Of a stretch of DNA of 64,000 nucleotides, positions 8,810-17,736 are shown piece by piece. The stretch's first letter is position 1; the number at the start of each line of letters is the position of its first letter. Made by a program: the position numbers and the translations under genes. Origin of the DNA: Betaproteobacteria bacterium. GTDB lineage: Bacteria; Pseudomonadota; Gammaproteobacteria; Burkholderiales; Burkholderiaceae_D. Where the stretch lies: contig JABDED010000007.1 in the NCBI GenBank assembly GCA_013287275.1, positions 1 to 64,000 on the forward strand. Direction: 5' to 3'. The notes beneath the pieces are model-generated. The model did not search any database. It was given only the letters and a program-made list of their open reading frames with translations, and had not been told where the DNA came from.

Positions 8810-8886
8810 GCCCAGGTGCGGGGAGCTTTGCACCCCAGGCCGCAACCCGGTCCGTATGGATGACAGCATTGCCGGTTTTAAACAAT

Positions 8887-9729
8887 TTATTTTCGCGATG
8901 CCAGCCGCGCGATGCCGAGCAGCGGCCACTGCAATATCTGAAGAAATATCTGCGGAAGAGGGATGAGTCTGACCAGCATCTTTACCGCTACCGCATACGG
9001 ATAATGGCTGCGCGCCTTGTCTTTTACCGTACGGCTGAAATTGCGCCAGTCTTCCTGCCGGAAAGGCTGGCCGGGATTGCGGACGGCAAATACGTGTTTA
9101 AACGCGATGTAGCTGTCTTCAGTGTGAATGTCCGTCATGCGCCGCCATATTGTGCGGGCCACAGCCCAGGCGCTATGTGCCCGGGATTGGGCATAGCTTT
9201 CGTAGTACTGCCGAAAATGGGAATAGTGATTTGCCTCATCGGTTTTGATGTTGGCGAATAACTGGCGCAGCACAGGCTCTCGCACATAGTCGTGGACGGC
9301 GTGGTACATCGTGGTGGTGCCGGTCTCAACCACGCAGCGTGCGATCAATTCCAGCGCCGGACTGGGCTCCAGCTGCTCCTCGGTGCACAGCGCGCCATAC
9401 TCTGCGCGAAAACGGGTGTTGGCAGCCTGCCAGTCGAACTCCGGCCACACATGCTCCACATAGGCTTTCAGCGCATATCCGTGCTGTGCTTCCTCGCGTT
9501 GCCAGTAGGTACCGAGCCAGCCCACCACTTCGGGGGTGTCGCGAAATTTCTCGATAAGATTGCTGGCATATAGCTCGGCCATGATTTCCACCAGCGAAGC
9601 CGAGGCAAGCATATAAAACATCAGTTGATCATTGCGGATTGCTTCGCAGTCAATTGCATCGAAGTCTATCTCTTCGTAGTTCCATCTTAGTTCTGCGCCG
9701 GGGATACGGTGCTGGGTGGCAGGGGGCAT
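8887..9729 (-). CDS. ferritin-like di-iron protein (acyl-ACP-desaturase-like)
   Basis: 280-residue helical protein. It has carboxylate-histidine motifs of the ferritin-like di-iron superfamily: Glu near residue 49, Glu-Glu-Ala-Gln-His at about 78-82, Glu near 135 and Asp-Glu-Ala-Asn-His at about 164-168. This is the spacing seen in plant-type (type 2) acyl-ACP desaturases and related oxygenases. The C-terminus is hydrophobic but not clearly membrane-spanning. The protein lacks an obvious partner ferredoxin gene nearby. It probably performs an oxygen-dependent oxidation or desaturation; the substrate cannot be told. It converges on the preceding operon. Confidence 0.65.
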   Translation of the reverse strand: MPPATQHRIPGAELRWNYEEIDFDAIDCEAIRNDQLMFYMLASASLVEIMAELYASNLIEKFRDTPEVVGWLGTYWQREEAQHGYALKAYVEHVWPEFDWQAANTRFRAEYGALCTEEQLEPSPALELIARCVVETGTTTMYHAVHDYVREPVLRQLFANIKTDEANHYSHFRQYYESYAQSRAHSAWAVARTIWRRMTDIHTEDSYIAFKHVFAVRNPGQPFRQEDWRNFSRTVKDKARSHYPYAVAVKMLVRLIPLPQIFLQILQWPLLGIARLASRK

Positions 9730-10243
9730 AAATTCTTTTCCTCATTTGCTGAAACGCCGTGCTGCGAGGCGTTCTTGCCAACTTGATTGAGTGGCGTGCT
9801 TATATCTGCGGCCTGTTTCCCGAGATATTTTTGCTAGCCCATACTCTGGAGTGAATTATAAGAATTGTATGTTCGCCAACCCACATTCAATGCGATGCAG
9901 GGCAATACTTGAGCGCAAGAGCCGGATGGAACTATTAAATTAAGGCAATGCACTAATGAAGAGAATCGACGCAAAACCGTACCGGACCGATGGCCTCTAC
10001 CTCACGGACTATCTGCGCCTCCACTATCCTACGAAAATCCGCTGTCGCCAGTGGTGCGATGACCGGGCCATTTCCGCGGTTTGGTTTTCTTTGCATAGTT
10101 TGCGATACCGGGTTGCCATCCAGTCATAATTCCCCATTGGATGCCCGCTGTGGGGGTAAGGATAAGCTATATAATAAATACTACATTAAAGCCTGGTTAA
10201 AATAAATATTTTATATGTGGCTTTAAATTTACATGGAACCTCG
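9730..10243. other. 514-base gap with nsrR promoter region
   Basis: No convincing coding region. An ORF at 9990-10205 has no ribosome site and no family features. The right half is AT-rich and holds the nsrR promoter; the left end carries the promoter of the leftward ferritin-like gene. I did not find a clear NsrR palindrome. Confidence 0.5.
10170..10175 (+). promoter_or_regulatory. -10 box of nsrR
   Basis: Perfect TATAAT in an AT-rich stretch 69 bases upstream of the nsrR start. No good -35 lies 17 bases upstream, so the promoter may need an activator or the box may be fortuitous. Confidence 0.4.
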
Positions 10244-10708
10244 ATGAGACTTACTGCCTTTACCGACTACACACTGCGCACGCTGATGTACCTGGCGACG
10301 CACAGGGACAGGCTGGCTACCGTCCATGACATCGCCGAGCTGCACAATATTTCGCAAAATCATCTGACCAAGGTCGTTCATCAACTGGGCCTGACCGGTG
10401 TCATCGAAACGGTGCGGGGCCGCAACGGTGGCTTCAGGCTGAACAAGGAGCCGGCGGACATCAATATCGGAGAGGTCGTACGCAGCAGCGAATCCGATTT
10501 TTTCATGGCGGAATGCTTTGACCAGGATCACGATACCTGCATATACAGTCCTGCCTGTGTGCTGAAGGGTGTGCTGGCTGAGGCGACCAGTGCGTATCTG
10601 GCGATCCTGGATAAGGTGAGTCTTGAACAGCTGGTCCAGAAAGGATCCGGCCGCAGCAAAAAAGATGCGGAAAATCAGATCAGGATGCATTTCCCGCGTA
10701 AGTCCTAA
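10244..10708 (+). CDS. nsrR: NsrR nitric-oxide-sensing repressor (Rrf2 family)
   Basis: 154-residue Rrf2-family regulator. The N-terminus Met-Arg-Leu-Thr-Ala-Phe-Thr-Asp-Tyr is the NsrR signature, followed by a winged helix at about 25-65. Cluster ligands Cys91, Cys99 and Cys105 are present (Cys-x7-Cys-x5-Cys), so it can hold an iron-sulfur cluster that reacts with NO and releases DNA. I chose the start at 10244 because the conserved N-terminus begins there. Usual targets such as hmp or nor genes are not adjacent, so it acts on distant genes. Confidence 0.9.
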   Translation: MRLTAFTDYTLRTLMYLATHRDRLATVHDIAELHNISQNHLTKVVHQLGLTGVIETVRGRNGGFRLNKEPADINIGEVVRSSESDFFMAECFDQDHDTCIYSPACVLKGVLAEATSAYLAILDKVSLEQLVQKGSGRSKKDAENQIRMHFPRKS

Positions 10709-10713
10709 GTGCA

Positions 10714-10736
10714 GGCGCGCGTAGGCGCGGTTTTTT
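10714..10736 (+). terminator. rho-independent terminator after nsrR
   Basis: CGCGC (10716-10720), loop GTAG, GCGCG (10725-10729), then six T residues (10731-10736). It starts a few bases after the nsrR stop. Confidence 0.7.
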
Positions 10737-10808
10737 AAATTTTCTGTGCGTGGAATTGAGCCTGGGCAGAAAACCGGCTGCGTTCTGGCGGTGCGTGCTT
10801 GAACCGTG

Positions 10809-12755
10809 TCAGGTGGAGTTCATTTTAGCCAGGCTGGTCGACCAACTGGCATCCCAGGTTTTGAACTGCTCAGCCGGAATCGGTGCGCTGATCAAATAGC
10901 CTTGGGCAATGTCACATCCCAGACTTGCCAGCAAGTCCCAGCTAGCCCGGCTCTCCACGCCTTCGGCAACAACCTCCAGTCCAAGATTGTGGCCCAATTC
11001 TATCGTCGAATGCACAATGACGGCAGAATCGTGGCTCTCGGTCATGGGGATGACAAAAGACTGATCGATCTTGATTGCATCCACCGGCAGCTTTTGCAGA
11101 TAGCTGAGGCTGGAATAGCCTGTCCCAAAGTCATCGATGAACAGTTTACTGCCAAGGGATTTTAGCTGGGTCAGGGTTTCCAAGGCACTGGCCGGGTCTT
11201 CCATCAAGGCGCTTTCGGTGAGTTCGAACTGAATAGTCTCCGCAGGAATGGGGTAGGTAGAGAACAGGCCTCGTATCCGGTTTATCAGTTCGGGATCGCG
11301 CAGGTCGTGTGCTGAAAGATTGACCGACAGTTCACGATCCAGTCCCATCCGATGCCAGTCATGGCTTTGGCGAAATGAGGCTTCCAGCACCCAGTTGGTG
11401 AGCGGTGAAATCAAGCCCGCGTGTTCGGCGAGCTTGATGAATTCACTGGTGGAAATCATCCCATAGACGGGATGCTTCCACCTGACCAGGGCTTCCGCGC
11501 CGCATACTTTTCTGGACGAAATCACCAGTTTTGGCTGGCAATACAGCATCAGTTCGTTCTGCGCGATGGCGCGGCGCAAGTCGCCCATCAAGGACAGCTG
11601 GCGGGTGTTCCGCTCTTCCTGCCCCCCGGTATACATTGCATACCCGCCCCAGATTGGCTTGGCATTGCGCATCGCTGCATTGGCGCGCCTCAGCAAGGTG
11701 TCCGGCGTAGTGGCGTGATCCGGGAACAAGGCAATACCGATGGTGACGCTGGCGTCCACGCTGAGACCGGACACCTCTACGGGATGGTGCAGTAGGGCCG
11801 ACAGCCGCTGGGCCGTCTGCAGCGCATAATCGGCGCCGCCGGTGGGCAGCAATAATGCAAATTCCGCTTCTCCTACGCGTGTCAGCGTTTCGTTTTCTTT
11901 CACGGTTTCGGTCAGGCGGCGGCCCAGTTCGCTCAGCAGCTCATCCCCCGATTTATAGCCCAGGACTTTGTTGATTTCATCAAAGCGGCCAACTTCCAGG
12001 TGCAGCAAGGCGAGGGGCTGGCGCAATTGCCTGGCAACCTGTATTGCAGCGTCCAGCAACTCCAGCAGAAAAGTACGGTTCGGCAAACCGGTCAGCGTGT
12101 CGTAGTAGGCTAAGCGTGCAATGATGGCTTCTGACTCGCGGTGCCGGTTTCGCACGCGCAGGTTGGCGATGCCATAGCCGAGGTCGGCGGCGAGCTGGTT
12201 TAGCAGGCTGACCTCATCCTGGTGGAAGGCATCCGGTTCTGCCGCGCCCAGGCCAAGTGCGCCAAATACTTCTCCGTCTATGCTGAGTGGGAAAGCACTT
12301 ATAGAGGCAAATCCTTTTTTGACAGCCTCTCCCCGCAACGGCGCAAAGTTCGGCCCGGCATATGCCGGATCGGTGAGGATATTCCTGCCTATGCTGGCTT
12401 TGCCGGTACGAATCGCGGTTCCGATACCCGTGCGTCCAAGTTCCGTGTCGGCCCAGGTGGAGTGCAGGGTATTGAGCAGGTCTTTATCGATACCGACACA
12501 CTCCATCCACTGGACAGACTTGTTTTCATCGTGTTGCGCATAGCCGACGCATGCCTGGCGATAACCGCCATGCTCGACGATAACCCTACACATCTCCTTC
12601 AGCAGCTCGGTTTCGGAGGTGGCCCGCAACAGGCTGCGATTGACCTCGCTCAAGGTCCTCAGAGCCCGATTAACGCATCCTTGCCTCAAGGGTTCTTCCA
12701 TCACCGGCGGAATACCGGAGGGTTTGTTCATTGAAGCATCAGCATGGTATGCCAT
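10809..12755 (-). CDS. GAF-GGDEF-EAL cyclic-di-GMP phosphodiesterase
   Basis: About 648 residues: GAF sensor (about 55-190), GGDEF domain (about 205-365) and EAL domain (about 375-630). The GGDEF site is degenerate (Val-Gly-Glu-Ala-Glu-Phe), so cyclase activity is unlikely. The EAL domain looks active: Glu-Ala-Leu-Val-Arg-Trp, Asn-Leu-Ser near residue 480, Asp-Asp-Phe-Gly-Thr-Gly and Glu-Gly-Val-Glu are all present. It should hydrolyse cyclic-di-GMP under GAF control. A longer in-frame start exists at 12812; 12755 has GGAG eight bases upstream. A c-di-GMP riboswitch elsewhere in the window (26.2 kb) shows the organism uses this second messenger for gene control. Confidence 0.85.
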   Translation of the reverse strand: MAYHADASMNKPSGIPPVMEEPLRQGCVNRALRTLSEVNRSLLRATSETELLKEMCRVIVEHGGYRQACVGYAQHDENKSVQWMECVGIDKDLLNTLHSTWADTELGRTGIGTAIRTGKASIGRNILTDPAYAGPNFAPLRGEAVKKGFASISAFPLSIDGEVFGALGLGAAEPDAFHQDEVSLLNQLAADLGYGIANLRVRNRHRESEAIIARLAYYDTLTGLPNRTFLLELLDAAIQVARQLRQPLALLHLEVGRFDEINKVLGYKSGDELLSELGRRLTETVKENETLTRVGEAEFALLLPTGGADYALQTAQRLSALLHHPVEVSGLSVDASVTIGIALFPDHATTPDTLLRRANAAMRNAKPIWGGYAMYTGGQEERNTRQLSLMGDLRRAIAQNELMLYCQPKLVISSRKVCGAEALVRWKHPVYGMISTSEFIKLAEHAGLISPLTNWVLEASFRQSHDWHRMGLDRELSVNLSAHDLRDPELINRIRGLFSTYPIPAETIQFELTESALMEDPASALETLTQLKSLGSKLFIDDFGTGYSSLSYLQKLPVDAIKIDQSFVIPMTESHDSAVIVHSTIELGHNLGLEVVAEGVESRASWDLLASLGCDIAQGYLISAPIPAEQFKTWDASWSTSLAKMNST

Positions 12756-12926
12756 CACTACCGCTCCAGTACGCATAATAATGCTTTTATTATAAGCAGC
12801 ATGGCGGCGCATATCTAGGCAATCTTAGGTCGCAGGCTGGCCAGACGCTTGGCAAGACATAAAGAAAAAGATATTCACGATGTTTAACAGATTTCATTGA
12901 TCTATTTTTGATACATTAGGATACAA

Positions 12927-13946
12927 TTGGCGAGACTCCGATACATCACTGGTGACATCTTGGAAATTGCTGAACAAAAACCGCTGCTGGCAGCTTATCT
13001 GAGGCCCTTAGGGAGCCTTAAGGAGCTTTCATTTGGTGCAGGGCGCCTGGTATCTGATTTTTCCTGGGCCTATCGCACGGCTTTCCCATCCTATGTGGTC
13101 AGCTACGATCGCCGCAGCCGGTTTATCCTGCGGACTTTGATGAGCCTGCAGTCCAGCGCGCGCTGGTTCCGCTTCCTGAAAAACAGCTATTTAAGTGATG
13201 TTGCTGTACGGGAACCTAGTCTGGTCGAGGCGATCCATCGGCCATTTTTTGACCGAAATATCGGCGCAACAAGAAGGGCCGGGCTGATGACTGGCCATTT
13301 TGAGCTGTTTTATAGCTTGTTCGGTCCATTGCAGACCGATAAGGTGATGGCCGGCCAAGGCGTTGGGCTCTGCCGTGTCAGCGGCAAAAACGATGAAGAT
13401 TTTGAAATCAAACTGTTTCGCAGGGAAACCTTCAAGCGTGAAGGGGGCGTCACGCTGGAGTTGACTTTCAATAATGTGGCAATACTCTGGCTGACTTTCA
13501 GCCTGGTCAGGTCCGGTCATGAGATCCTGATCAAGGTGGGCGGCATACAATCGAAAATCGGAGATTGCCGTGAGCTGGTCAGGGACGCCACTCACGCCTT
13601 GCATGGTATCCAGCCCAGGTTGCTGCTGATCGAGGCACTCCGGGCGATTGCCGGCCAGATCCGCTGCTCCGGGATAGAGTGTATCAGCAAAGAAAATCAT
13701 ATCTACCAATCCTGGAGATACCGGTCGAAAAAAACGATCAACGCCGAATATAATCAATTGTGGCTGCTCGCCGGCGGCAAGGAAAATGCCAATGGCAATT
13801 TCGATATTCCCAGCTTTGTCGAAGAAAAGCCGATAGAAGAAAGACCGTCCAAGAAACGCAATGAATACCGGCGGCGCGCGGCGCTGCTGGAAGATATGCG
13901 GCAACAAATCCATAAAGAGATTTTTGACGCCGGACTGGCCCAGTGA
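12927..13946 (+). CDS. VirK/YbjX family protein (DUF535)
   Basis: 339 residues, the normal size for VirK/YbjX (DUF535). The family feature is a long central domain with a His-Phe-Glu-Leu-Phe segment, a Gly-Gly-Ile-Gln motif and a C-terminal basic region; all are here (His-Phe-Glu-Leu-Phe near 124, Gly-Gly-Ile-Gln near 205). The C-terminus (295-339) is highly charged. Known members are linked to virulence and resistance to antimicrobial peptides in enterics, but their biochemistry is unclear. The start codon is TTG with AGGA five bases upstream. It stands alone between unrelated genes. Confidence 0.75.
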   Translation: MARLRYITGDILEIAEQKPLLAAYLRPLGSLKELSFGAGRLVSDFSWAYRTAFPSYVVSYDRRSRFILRTLMSLQSSARWFRFLKNSYLSDVAVREPSLVEAIHRPFFDRNIGATRRAGLMTGHFELFYSLFGPLQTDKVMAGQGVGLCRVSGKNDEDFEIKLFRRETFKREGGVTLELTFNNVAILWLTFSLVRSGHEILIKVGGIQSKIGDCRELVRDATHALHGIQPRLLLIEALRAIAGQIRCSGIECISKENHIYQSWRYRSKKTINAEYNQLWLLAGGKENANGNFDIPSFVEEKPIEERPSKKRNEYRRRAALLEDMRQQIHKEIFDAGLAQ

Positions 13947-14503
13947 TGCCGGCACACGCATAAGACGACCCTATTTTTCTATAAAATCCATTCCGGGTAA
14001 AACGGCCGCAATTATTTTGGTGGCCTTTCCGATCCCTTCTCACAGGTTCTGAGTTTTATTGCTATAGCGCTGGGCAGGACTAGCTTAGCCCGTATGCAAC
14101 AATGCCTACAGCATCCGATTTCTGGTGCAACGGATAGATGCCTAACTGTTGAGCGTGGTGCTTGATACTGCCGGTTTTTATACTAGACTAAAAGACAAGT
14201 GGAAAATGATAGAATTTTTACCACTTTGTTTGTCGGATTGCGCAAACTTTTCCTCCAAAGAGTAGGGCTCAAGAGAAGCAGCTTTTTCATTGAGCGGGCG
14301 GAGTGCGTCCAGCCGCAGGTGCTTATATAAGGCATTGAAACTGGAAGCAGCTATTGGCTTGTCGCCCGCGGCCAAGAAACGAGTCTCTTTGCAAATCCAG
14401 CATGGCATATACAGGAAGAACCAGATGCCCTGGGGACTGGATGACTCGTGGGCGTTACCGATTTTTCCCTGAATAATGATGGCCTAACTTTTAGGAGACT
14501 ATC
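13947..14503. other. 557-base gap with one doubtful small ORF
   Basis: Mostly non-coding. A minus-strand ORF at 14178-14408 (76 residues, starting Met-Pro-Cys-Trp-Ile-Cys) has an ordinary amino-acid mix and could be a small protein, but it lacks a ribosome site and I know no relative. The last 15 bases hold the AGGAG site of the next gene. Confidence 0.35.
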
Positions 14504-15709
14504 GTGGCTTATCCCTCAATTCAATATGCGGGCAAAGTGTGCCGGCAAACGATTTTGACGCTGCTACTCAGTGTTCCCGGCGCCGCGTTCGCGGCCACCC
14601 TGAATGTTGGGCCTGGCAAGCCGTATAGCACACCTTGCCAGGCACTGAGGATCGCTGCAAATGGAGATGAAATTGATATAGACGGCTCGGTGAAGTATGT
14701 GGGCGATGTCTGTTCATTCAATGCCAGCAACCTGACGATCAAGGGCGTCAACGGCAGGCCGAAAATTGATGCCGCCGGATTGGGTGCCGCCGGCAAAGGC
14801 CTCTGGGTGATCGAAGGCAGTCAGACTGTGATCGAAAATGTTGAATTGCTAGGCGCAAAAGTTACAGACCGTAATGGCGCCGGCATACGGCTGGATGGAG
14901 TCGGCCTGATCGTGCGCGGTAGCTTTATCCATGACAATGAAAATGGCATACTGACCAACAACGACGGCGTCAGCAACATATTGATCGAGAACACCGAGTT
15001 TGGGCACAACGGCTACGGCGATGGCCAGTCCCACAACATCTATGTCGGCAAGGTCGCGAGCCTGATTTTCAGGAACAATTATTCGCATGATGCCAACGTC
15101 GGACATAATCTCAAGTCCCGCGCGCGGGTGAATACCATTAGCTACAACCGCTTTTCAAGCACGCCGCCCGGCCAAGCCGGTAGCACTGCCAGCGGGCAAC
15201 CCAGCTACGAAGTCGATATCCCGAGTGGCGGCACGGCCTATGTGATCGGCAATGTCATTGAGCAGCCGGCGGCTAACCAGAACTATATCCTGCTCAGCTA
15301 TGGAGAAGAGGGAGTCACCAATCCGGCTGATGACTTGTATGTCGTCAACAATACTTTCTTGAACGATGCCACCCAGGGCATCTTTGTCAAAGTGGGTGCC
15401 ACGGTCAAGACGGCGGCCTTGATTCAAAACAATGTGTTCGCAGGCACAGGAAGCATCTCCAGCCAGGCAACTGCGATATTGAAGACCAACTACCAGGCGC
15501 CGCAGCCGGCCTTCGTCAATCGCGCGGCCTATAATTTGTATCCGGCAACGGGCGCTCCTTTTATTAATGCCGGCACCACTCCGGGGCTCAGCATCGAGGG
15601 AGTGGCGCTGGCGCCGATAGTGGAATATTTGCATGTCGCTGCGGGAAGCTGCCGCCAGACAGTCGGGGCGATAGATATAGGCGCGTATGAGGCGCCAGCC
15701 GGTAAATAG
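14504..15709 (+). CDS. secreted right-handed beta-helix protein
   Basis: 401 residues. A signal peptide runs to about residue 31 (Ala-Ala-Phe-Ala-Ala-Thr). The body shows repeated short strands with Asn/Asp/Gly turns (Ile-Glu-Asn, Phe-Arg-Asn-Asn-Tyr, Val-Val-Asn-Asn-Thr-Phe), the pattern of parallel beta-helix proteins such as polysaccharide lyases and pectate-lyase-like folds. No catalytic set of a known lyase family can be named. The start is GTG with AGGAG nine bases upstream. It is likely exported and may bind or cut a polysaccharide. It is monocistronic with a strong terminator after it. Confidence 0.65.
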   Translation: MAYPSIQYAGKVCRQTILTLLLSVPGAAFAATLNVGPGKPYSTPCQALRIAANGDEIDIDGSVKYVGDVCSFNASNLTIKGVNGRPKIDAAGLGAAGKGLWVIEGSQTVIENVELLGAKVTDRNGAGIRLDGVGLIVRGSFIHDNENGILTNNDGVSNILIENTEFGHNGYGDGQSHNIYVGKVASLIFRNNYSHDANVGHNLKSRARVNTISYNRFSSTPPGQAGSTASGQPSYEVDIPSGGTAYVIGNVIEQPAANQNYILLSYGEEGVTNPADDLYVVNNTFLNDATQGIFVKVGATVKTAALIQNNVFAGTGSISSQATAILKTNYQAPQPAFVNRAAYNLYPATGAPFINAGTTPGLSIEGVALAPIVEYLHVAAGSCRQTVGAIDIGAYEAPAGK

Positions 15710-15760
15710 AGCAGGAAATTCCTCGTTTCTTCGGCATGGCATAGAAGAGCGGCGAGGGAG

Positions 15761-15791
15761 GAGGACAGGATGAAAGCCCTGTCCTCTTTTT
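15761..15791 (+). terminator. rho-independent terminator after beta-helix gene
   Basis: GAGGACAGG (15761-15769) pairs with CCTGTCCTC (15778-15786), and a run of T residues continues to 15791. Confidence 0.85.
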
Positions 15792-15839
15792 ATCTGTATC
15801 GGCAAGCGGGCCAGTGAGCAGGATGAAGTTTACGGCGTG

Positions 15840-16430
15840 TCAGCCAGCCTTATTCTTCACCATCTCCAATATTTGTGTCCGCGCATTGCTCAGCAGCCGG
15901 TTGGACATGGCCTCGTCGTTGACCGCGCGCGCCAGGCTCATGGTTCCTACCAGCGTGGCATAGATCATCTCGGCATAGTTTTGCCGTTCTTCCTGCGTCC
16001 ATTCGGCCGGCAGCGCCTGGGACAACAGCGCGGCCATCTCCGTGACTTGCCGCGTAAACATGGCGCGGATTTCTGCCGAACTTTCTCTCAGCTCCCCCGA
16101 TAGCGCCGAGGCCACGCAACCCGAGCCTGGCGCGTCCCTATGCGCATGCGACAGGTATTGATCCAGAAAGGCTTCCAGCGGCTTGCCGTTGGCCTTGTCC
16201 ATCGTGTTCTGCACCGTTTGATACAGATGCTGCATGCCTGCTTGCAGCGATTCACATACCAGTGCGTCCTTGGACTTGAAGTGGGCATAAAAACCGCCCT
16301 GGGTCAGCCCTACATCGGCCATCAGGCCCACCACGCCGGAGGCGGCGATTCCCTTGGCGCGCAGACGCGCAGCAGCCGATTCCAGGATCTTTTGCCTTAT
16401 CTGTTCTTTGTGGTCGTTTTTGTAACGCAT
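15840..16430 (-). CDS. TetR-family transcriptional repressor
   Basis: 196 residues. The N-terminal TetR helix-turn-helix is clear: Ala-Ser-Gly-Val-Val-Gly-Leu-Met-Ala-Asp-Val-Gly, then Gly-Gly-Phe-Tyr-Ala-His-Phe-Lys-Ser-Lys near 47-56. The C-terminal ligand domain has the layout of the AcrR/NemR-like group, with a Cys near residue 109. It is divergent from the SDR gene at 16572 with 141 bases between, the standard repressor-target arrangement. An imperfect palindrome overlapping the SDR -10 box is the probable operator. Confidence 0.85.
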   Translation of the reverse strand: MRYKNDHKEQIRQKILESAAARLRAKGIAASGVVGLMADVGLTQGGFYAHFKSKDALVCESLQAGMQHLYQTVQNTMDKANGKPLEAFLDQYLSHAHRDAPGSGCVASALSGELRESSAEIRAMFTRQVTEMAALLSQALPAEWTQEERQNYAEMIYATLVGTMSLARAVNDEAMSNRLLSNARTQILEMVKNKAG

Positions 16431-16482
16431 ATCTGCTTCAAAAAAATATTTTCACTTAATTGCATTTTATATGACGACTTTA

Positions 16483-16503
16483 ATATTATGATCGTAATAT
16501 AAT
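16483..16503 (+). promoter_or_regulatory. probable TetR operator overlapping SDR promoter
   Basis: TATTATGATCGTAATA (16484-16499) is an imperfect palindrome centred on GATC, with 14 of 16 bases symmetric. TATAAT at 16498-16503 overlaps its right edge and is a good -10 for the SDR gene, so a bound TetR dimer would block the promoter. Confidence 0.55.
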
Positions 16504-16571
16504 AAACCCGCACAATGAAACTGCAAAGTGTTTTCCCATCCCGACAAGTTATTTAATAAGGACACAGCATC

Positions 16572-17279
16572 ATGAAACTGCAAGACACCACCGTATTGAT
16601 TACCGGCGCCAACCGCGGCATAGGCGCAGCCCTGGTCAAGGCTTTCCAGCAAGCCGGCGTACGCAAGATCTACGCCGCTGCACGCAACCCGGCATCCATC
16701 AAGATAGAAGGTGTAACACCGATACAACTGGACGTCACTGACCCTGAGCAGGCTGCCGCCGCGGCAAAGATCGCCGGCGACGTCAACCTGGTCATCAATA
16801 ACGCCGGCATTTCATCCCCAAAGGCGGCGCTGCTGGAAGCAGGTGCGGCAGCGGCAGCTCGTGCGCAATTTGAAACCAATGCGCTGGGCACGCTGGCGGT
16901 CAGTGCGGCTTTTGCACCGGTGCTGAAGGCCAATGGCGGCGGTAGCTTGGTGAATATACTGTCGGCATTAAGCTGGGCGGTGGTCGGCAACTCCGGTGTG
17001 TATTCCGCCTCCAAGGCCGCGGCATGGGCGATTACCAATGGTTTGCGCAATGATTTACGCGCGCAGGGCACTACTGTGCTGGGTGTGCATTTCGGCTACG
17101 TCGATACCGACATGACCAGCGGCGTGGATGCGCCAAAATCCGATCCCGCCGATATCGCCGCAGCGATCCTGAAAGCGGTTGAAAACGGCGATGAAGAATT
17201 GCTGGCCGACAGCGTGGCGCAGCATGTGAAGAGCCAGTTGACCGCGGCGCGTCCAATTTACCTGGGTGATGCCGCATAA
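16572..17279 (+). CDS. short-chain dehydrogenase/reductase
   Basis: 235-residue classical SDR. The cofactor motif Thr-Gly-Ala-Asn-Arg-Gly-Ile-Gly is at 11-18, with Arg15 favouring NADP(H). Asn-Asn-Ala-Gly is near residue 76, catalytic Ser near 134 and Tyr-Ser-Ala-Ser-Lys near 145-149. It reduces or oxidises a small carbonyl or alcohol; the substrate is unknown. Control by the divergent TetR regulator suggests induction by a reactive or xenobiotic compound. Confidence 0.85.
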   Translation: MKLQDTTVLITGANRGIGAALVKAFQQAGVRKIYAAARNPASIKIEGVTPIQLDVTDPEQAAAAAKIAGDVNLVINNAGISSPKAALLEAGAAAAARAQFETNALGTLAVSAAFAPVLKANGGGSLVNILSALSWAVVGNSGVYSASKAAAWAITNGLRNDLRAQGTTVLGVHFGYVDTDMTSGVDAPKSDPADIAAAILKAVENGDEELLADSVAQHVKSQLTAARPIYLGDAA

Positions 17280-17736
17280 GATTATTGCTGTCTTTGCACA
17301 GCGCAGGTTTTAGTGTTTCCAGCGGGGGGGCCATAGAGGCAGCCCCTTTCTACATGTGTCCGGCAAGAAAAACCAATGCCTGGCGGGTAATCCAAATTAT
17401 TTACTTGCCGGTTTTGCCATATTTGTTTTGGCAATGCAGCCTATAATTCAACTATTCATATGAGTGCATGACCCGGCGGCCTGGATACGTACCAAGGCTT
17501 AAGACGCCAGGTTCTGGAATTGTCTTTTAGTCCTTTCGGCTTGCCCATGTTGATGGAAAAAACCGGGAGCGATCGATTTTATTGCTCTGATGCGGCTGTT
17601 GCCGATACCCATCTTCGCAGCCTGCGCTACAATGCACGTCATTTGCACCTGAGGCTTTTTCGGGAAATACCCGGCTTGGGCGCTGTTCGACTTGCCATCT
17701 CTGCAATACGAGAAAATTTTTATACTGGGGCGCTCC
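17280..17736. other. 457-base gap, no clear gene
   Basis: Two overlapping opposite-strand ORFs (17499-17738 minus, 17520-17756 plus) have no ribosome site and no family features. The stretch presumably carries the lpxO promoter. I see nothing else. Confidence 0.4.

Noticed and set aside
9990-10205. 71-residue ORF before nsrR
   Set aside because: No ribosome site, no family pattern and it runs into the promoter region.
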